Shown here piece after piece: positions 49,439-53,004 of a stretch of DNA of 53,004 nucleotides (the first letter of the stretch is position 1; every line of letters begins with the position of its first letter). The translations under genes were made by a program, and so were the position numbers. The notes under the pieces are model-generated. The model made no database searches, was not told where the DNA came from, and saw only the letters and a list, made by a program, of their open reading frames with translations. Origin of the DNA: Oscillospiraceae bacterium (GTDB taxonomy: Bacteria > Bacillota > Clostridia > Oscillospirales > Oscillospiraceae); contig WRDH01000018.1 in NCBI GenBank assembly GCA_009783555.1, positions 1 to 53,004 on the forward strand, in the 5' to 3' direction.

Positions 49439-49564
49439 TTAAACAGTTGGCACACCTCGCCGGACGAGCACGTGTGTGTGACGTTTCATTTGTGTTTTGT
49501 GAATCTGCATATTTAGAGTTAAACCACCATTTAAGTATCTACTTCGACTGTCACCGGCGTCCAC
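49439..49564 (-). CDS. Leader peptide ORF upstream of mgtE (41 residues)
   Basis: A GTG-initiated 41-codon ORF with GGAGGTGAG four bases before the start. The peptide begins MDAGDSRSRY, is rich in Arg, His and Lys toward the end and finishes RRGVPTV. It is not a membrane or known protein. Its coding sequence contains the antiterminator strand at codons for LNGGLT, so ribosome position on the ORF would decide whether the downstream terminator forms. By analogy to Mg-responsive leader peptides such as Salmonella MgtL it may sense Mg2+ through translation, which is inference. Confidence 0.6.
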   Translation of the reverse strand: MDAGDSRSRYLNGGLTLNMQIHKTQMKRHTHVLVRRGVPTV

Positions 49565-49591
49565 GTCCTCACCTCCTGAAACAAAAATGTC

Positions 49592-49626
49592 CAACATAAG
49601 CACTTTATACCTTTGTGCTTATGTTG
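49592..49626 (-). terminator. Terminator after the sortase gene
   Basis: CAACATAAGCAC (49592-49603) and GTGCTTATGTTG (49615-49626) form a perfect 12-bp stem. In the minus direction ACATTTTTGTTT follows. It lies 17 bp after the sortase stop codon and before the mgtE leader ORF. Confidence 0.75.
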
Positions 49627-49642
49627 TCAATAAAAAATTTGC

Positions 49643-50446
49643 TTATACACGTACGGCGAGAATTAACAAGCGTTCATTTCTGTTTCCGTCTGTGCAGGTT
49701 GACAGGACGAGGATACCTGACCGGTCGCGTACATAGTGTCCTACGAGGTTATAGTCTCCGAAGTATTTCGTAAATGCTTCCTGACCTTCTATTGGCAAAT
49801 CGAATACCGGATCGTATATGTCGGATATTATTACATCAAAAATGTTGAACAGCAGTGCTTCTCCGTCAGGCAAATATACAGCAATTTCAGAATGACTTGC
49901 AAGAAAATCATCATCACGGAAGTTGTGTAATCCGGCAAACATGCTGCCGTCTCTCATATTATGTCCGTGCAGTATTGCCAAGCCCTTGAATCCGTCATCA
50001 TTTTCACTGTCCATGAAGATGGCTCCCGAGGGGTTTCTTTCGCCCATAAATGTCGTTGTCAGATACTTTACGTTGTCTGTTCCTTGTAATATTGGATAGT
50101 CGATAGTTGTCCCGTCTATTCTTATCCATCCTATATAATCGGGATTAAGCAGCGAAAGATCGGGCATGGGGATATGAACCTGTCCTGCTGCGGAGTCCTG
50201 TTCTGTTCCGGATGGTTGTGTTTCGTTGTTGCTGCTGCTATCGCTGCCGGCGGGGGACTGCGATGCTATTGCCGGTGCCCATTGCCGAAGCTCCGCGTAT
50301 TCATTTTGTGCGGCACTGTAACTCTGTTGGGTTGATATCAGGTTATATACGGCAATCACTCCGGTGGTCAAAAAAATGGCAATCAGAGCGGCAAATATAA
50401 GCCGCCCTGATTTTTTCTGTATATGTTTTTTTTTGCTTTTATCCAT
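49643..50446 (-). CDS. srtB: Class B sortase
   Basis: A 267-residue sortase with an N-terminal membrane anchor (residues 14-36) and a Ser/Gln-rich linker. NPDYIGWIRIDGTTIDYPIL (101-120) is the class B hallmark. His162 (LHGHN), Cys251 (LVLSTC) and Arg259 (RNERL) form the catalytic triad. It joins surface proteins to the cell wall. Its gene begins 19 bp after a surface protein gene ending in a sorting signal, so that protein is the likely substrate. A terminator follows. Confidence 0.95.
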   Translation of the reverse strand: MDKSKKKHIQKKSGRLIFAALIAIFLTTGVIAVYNLISTQQSYSAAQNEYAELRQWAPAIASQSPAGSDSSSNNETQPSGTEQDSAAGQVHIPMPDLSLLNPDYIGWIRIDGTTIDYPILQGTDNVKYLTTTFMGERNPSGAIFMDSENDDGFKGLAILHGHNMRDGSMFAGLHNFRDDDFLASHSEIAVYLPDGEALLFNIFDVIISDIYDPVFDLPIEGQEAFTKYFGDYNLVGHYVRDRSGILVLSTCTDGNRNERLLILAVRV

Positions 50447-50465
50447 TTTTATATCCGGAATCCGA

Positions 50466-53004
50466 TTAATTCCTTCGTTTCAAATCATCAACCAGCAGTT
50501 CCCATTTGTATTTAATTTCTCTGCGTGCCATCCATGCTACTGCAAGAACTATACCAAATACCGATGTGACTAAAATTGCCTGCCATATAACAGTGTTGCT
50601 GTAGTCGCCGGTTTGGGTTGAACGTGTTGAGCGGTCGTCGGGAGTGTAGTTGACTATATTGTCACCGCCGCCGCCACCTGTAACTGCGCGGTTTATTACA
50701 AAGCTTGTTGTCGGTGTAGCGTATGGTTCTGCTGCAACTCCGTCATGGAAAGCAACCATCAGGGTGTGGGTTCCGTTCGGTAAAAAGTCGAGAAATTCTT
50801 TGTAGAATGTGATGATTGTACTGCCGCTTACTGCTTCGCCTATGTAGCCGTCAAAGCCCGGATAGCCCGAGAGCAGGATTTTTGTTCCGCCGTTAGCGAC
50901 TGTGTGGTTGAGAGTGTTGCCGTTAAGACTTGTCGCATGCAAGTGAACAAAAACACTTCGGATTGCAAATACCGCGTCTGTTGCAGTCTCTGTTATCGGT
51001 TCCGGCTCTTCGATAAATGACGGAGCTTCCACTGTCAAAACGCCGTTTACGCGGTCAACGATATTATAATTCGCCGTTGCCGTACCTCCGGTCAATACGA
51101 TGGGATATGTACCGGCTATCCGATTGTCAAATTCCGGCGGCTCAAGAACAGGCATAACACTGAGCGCATCCGCTACTCCGTGTCCCGTTGCAAGATTCGT
51201 AATTGTGAAGGTTAGTTCCGGCATATCTGCGTGGTAGGCCAATATTTGGTCTGTCGCTACGAGCGTGATTGGGCGTGGTGTAATAGAGAAGGTCATTTCA
51301 AGTGGATTTGCGAAGTGTGTCGGATTAGTATCCGGCAGAGAGATGGTCAGTGTATATGCTCCCGCATTTGTGGGAGGAGTGGCACTGGAGTAACCACCAC
51401 CATCTGTTGATTCATATAACCAAACAAGCGTGCTGACATCTACAGCACCGGCACTTACCGTCCCGGTCGGTGCGAATGATACACCGTCGAACACTTTGCT
51501 TGATGTTGTGATGCCTGATATAGTGACCTGCGTTTTTGCATCGATAGTAACATTTATGTTGACATTGATGTTTGTATAATTACCGCTTGTTATAGTTATC
51601 GGAATTGTGGCTGTCTGCCCTGCTTGTGCTGTGTTTCTTACACTGATATTTAATGTGCTTGCAACAGGGGAGGGTGTAGATGCTAGTATGTTATCAGTAT
51701 CTGTTATCGCACCGACAGCAAATGTCGGACCGGATGTACCCCAGTTCGAAACACCCGGTGCCAATGTGTTCAAATCAAAATTCTGATTTGCGGCAACACC
51801 TTGTGTGAACGCGACAGTCCGTTCTGTGCCGGATATGGTCGCTCTTGTTATTTCAAAGGTATAGGCTCCACCTAATGAAAGAGTATAGTTATTGCCTGCG
51901 CTGAGAGTGCCTAGTGTAAATGCATAAGTGCCAACATTCTCATTTGCAACACGCCCCAATGCACCTGAGAAAGAGTTGCCTGCGAGAAGAGATTCGCTCG
52001 GCGTATAAGTAAACGTGGGGTCGGCAGTGCCAAAGACTTTTGTTTGACCTGTGTTCGGGGTAATGGTAATGGGTCTTCGCGTGACATTTATTTGTACGTT
52101 ACTCGTAGCGGTGTCAAAGTCAGTGTTTGTTGGCGTGAAAGTCACACTGAAGTTGTTTGGTCCGGCGACAGTACCAACCGATGTTGTTGTCGGGTTCGGG
52201 TTATTCCATGCGAATGTACCGAGAGTTCCTGAACCATTGTCTGGTGGTAATGCAACATCATTGAGTGTTTGTCCGTACACAGCAGTCAAACCTGTAGGCC
52301 AATTTACTGTCGGAGTCATTCTATTAACTGTAAGTGTTGCAATATCAGAGGTTACTTCACTGCCGGATCCACTCACAATGACTCGATAGCGATAAGAATT
52401 CATTGTTGTCGTGGTTGCAGCAGTTGTATAAGAGTACGTTGTTCCTCCGGTGCCGCCTGACACAACAGTCCAATTATCACCGTTTGTTGCTACTTCCCAT
52501 TGATATGTCAGCGGAGCAGTACCACCTGCTGTTACTGTGAAATTAGCAGCAGTTCCAACAGTTACTGTAGCGTTTGCAGGATGAGTACTTATTGTTGGAG
52601 GGATTGGGCCGCTGGTTGCGTTTACGGATATAGAAAACGTAAGAGTTATGCCTGTCCAATTGTAGTTTGTTGTATCTGTTGGAGTGAATATAGCATCATG
52701 ATCACTGCTTCCTACAGATGGCACTATTGCGTCATTATCCCATGCCCAGGTTCCATTTGTTGAACCGCCAATGAAAGGTAATGCATCAGCCAATGTCTGT
52801 CCGACAATAATATCTGATACTGTCGGCGGAGCAGGTGGGTTGGGTATTGCTTGATTTACTATTATTGCAACGGTTCCGGTTAATGTTGTAATAGTCTCAT
52901 AGTTATCTATTGTATGCTGGTTTGGAGTAAAAGTCACACTATATCCGTCATTGGTCACAGTCGGTATGGTGGCACCGTTTGCCCAATCGAACTCGCCATA
53001 CGTA
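50466..53004 (-). CDS. Large repeat-containing cell-wall anchored surface protein (5' end outside window)
   Basis: At least 846 codons; the frame runs off the window edge, so the N terminus and signal peptide are not seen. Visible modules are MBG/YDG-type repeats (AVYGQTLNDVALP, KVFGTADPTFTYTPSESLL, LAYHADMPELTFTITNL) and an Ig-like domain (PPTISTHPANATVTVG, then LTYQWEVATNGDNW). Near the C terminus is STQTGD, a QTG-type sorting signal, then a hydrophobic helix and a basic tail (WMARREIKYKWELL). It is probably an adhesin or glycan-binding protein anchored by the class B sortase just downstream. Confidence 0.9.
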   Translation of the reverse strand, partial: TYGEFDWANGATIPTVTNDGYSVTFTPNQHTIDNYETITTLTGTVAIIVNQAIPNPPAPPTVSDIIVGQTLADALPFIGGSTNGTWAWDNDAIVPSVGSSDHDAIFTPTDTTNYNWTGITLTFSISVNATSGPIPPTISTHPANATVTVGTAANFTVTAGGTAPLTYQWEVATNGDNWTVVSGGTGGTTYSYTTAATTTTMNSYRYRVIVSGSGSEVTSDIATLTVNRMTPTVNWPTGLTAVYGQTLNDVALPPDNGSGTLGTFAWNNPNPTTTSVGTVAGPNNFSVTFTPTNTDFDTATSNVQINVTRRPITITPNTGQTKVFGTADPTFTYTPSESLLAGNSFSGALGRVANENVGTYAFTLGTLSAGNNYTLSLGGAYTFEITRATISGTERTVAFTQGVAANQNFDLNTLAPGVSNWGTSGPTFAVGAITDTDNILASTPSPVASTLNISVRNTAQAGQTATIPITITSGNYTNINVNINVTIDAKTQVTISGITTSSKVFDGVSFAPTGTVSAGAVDVSTLVWLYESTDGGGYSSATPPTNAGAYTLTISLPDTNPTHFANPLEMTFSITPRPITLVATDQILAYHADMPELTFTITNLATGHGVADALSVMPVLEPPEFDNRIAGTYPIVLTGGTATANYNIVDRVNGVLTVEAPSFIEEPEPITETATDAVFAIRSVFVHLHATSLNGNTLNHTVANGGTKILLSGYPGFDGYIGEAVSGSTIITFYKEFLDFLPNGTHTLMVAFHDGVAAEPYATPTTSFVINRAVTGGGGGDNIVNYTPDDRSTRSTQTGDYSNTVIWQAILVTSVFGIVLAVAWMARREIKYKWELLVDDLKRRN

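Noticed and set aside
49439..49642. M-box (ykoK) magnesium riboswitch upstream of mgtE
   Set aside because: The conserved M-box core words are not recognisable. The region instead reads as a leader ORF with terminator and antiterminator. A covariance search would settle it.

Overview
The window looks like a chromosomal segment of an anaerobic, low to moderate G+C, Gram-positive bacterium of the class Clostridia (Bacillota). The evidence is the combination of Lpl/CUT1-type sugar ABC systems without their own ATPase, ECF transporter S components, a tetrahydrofolate riboswitch, a response regulator with a Spo0A-like DNA-binding half, a class B sortase with a QTG-type wall substrate, an AraM-type glycerol-1-phosphate dehydrogenase, TSCPD and DUF1015 proteins, and strong AGGAGG ribosome binding sites. 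I see no phage, insertion sequence or CRISPR array. Small repeats, palindromes and two toxin-antitoxin loci are the only mobile-looking material. No species can be named from sequence alone.

Layout. 0.2-4.6 kb: an EamA transporter, a WYL regulator, a DUF421 protein, FolT under a THF riboswitch, and a phosphodiesterase. 4.6-8.6 kb: an AraC regulator divergent from a CUT1 sugar importer. 8.8-9.4 kb: a Phd/ParE-like toxin-antitoxin pair. 9.4-13 kb: a heterodimeric ABC exporter. 13.2-25.1 kb: a large sugar locus in two divergent arms around a LacI control region. One arm is an LplABC-like importer, an amidohydrolase and a GH4 glycosidase. The other is LacI, a BadF-type sugar kinase, a SIS-domain sugar isomerase, a GatZ/KbaZ-like protein and a TSUP exporter. 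Together they read as uptake, intracellular cleavage, phosphorylation and isomerisation of a galacto- or amino-sugar. 25.3-26.7 kb: a two-domain polyphosphate kinase 2. 26.9-31.1 kb: a regulatory island with a Spo0A-like response regulator, an unannotated 19-residue Trp-repeat peptide, a GHKL histidine kinase, a sigma-region-4/alpha-CTD fusion and two XRE proteins.

31-39.8 kb is mostly housekeeping: a fused AraM-AraL protein, TSCPD, GlnRS, a homocysteine methyltransferase, DUF1015, and a YebC / ECF S component / Bax-inhibitor run. 39.8-41.4 kb is sparse, with two matching promoter-leader modules driving a small winged-helix-like protein and a 57-residue ORF. 41.5-45.3 kb: RadC, a VOC protein, a ThuA protein, a lipoprotein, tRNA-Gln(CTG) and a HigBA-type pair. 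45.4-47.8 kb: a DUF4173 / XRE / DUF2975 membrane module. 47.9-49.6 kb: MgtE behind a leader ORF with an apparent transcription attenuator. The window ends inside a large repeat-containing surface protein next to its probable class B sortase.

The items most worth a second look are: the micro-peptide between the response regulator and the GHKL kinase; the mgtE leader, where a 14-bp antiterminator candidate competes with a terminator; two long hairpin elements at convergent gene ends whose stems differ in sequence but stay complementary; the sigma4-alphaCTD fusion; the AraM-AraL fusion; and a sugar kinase that seems to start at ATC.
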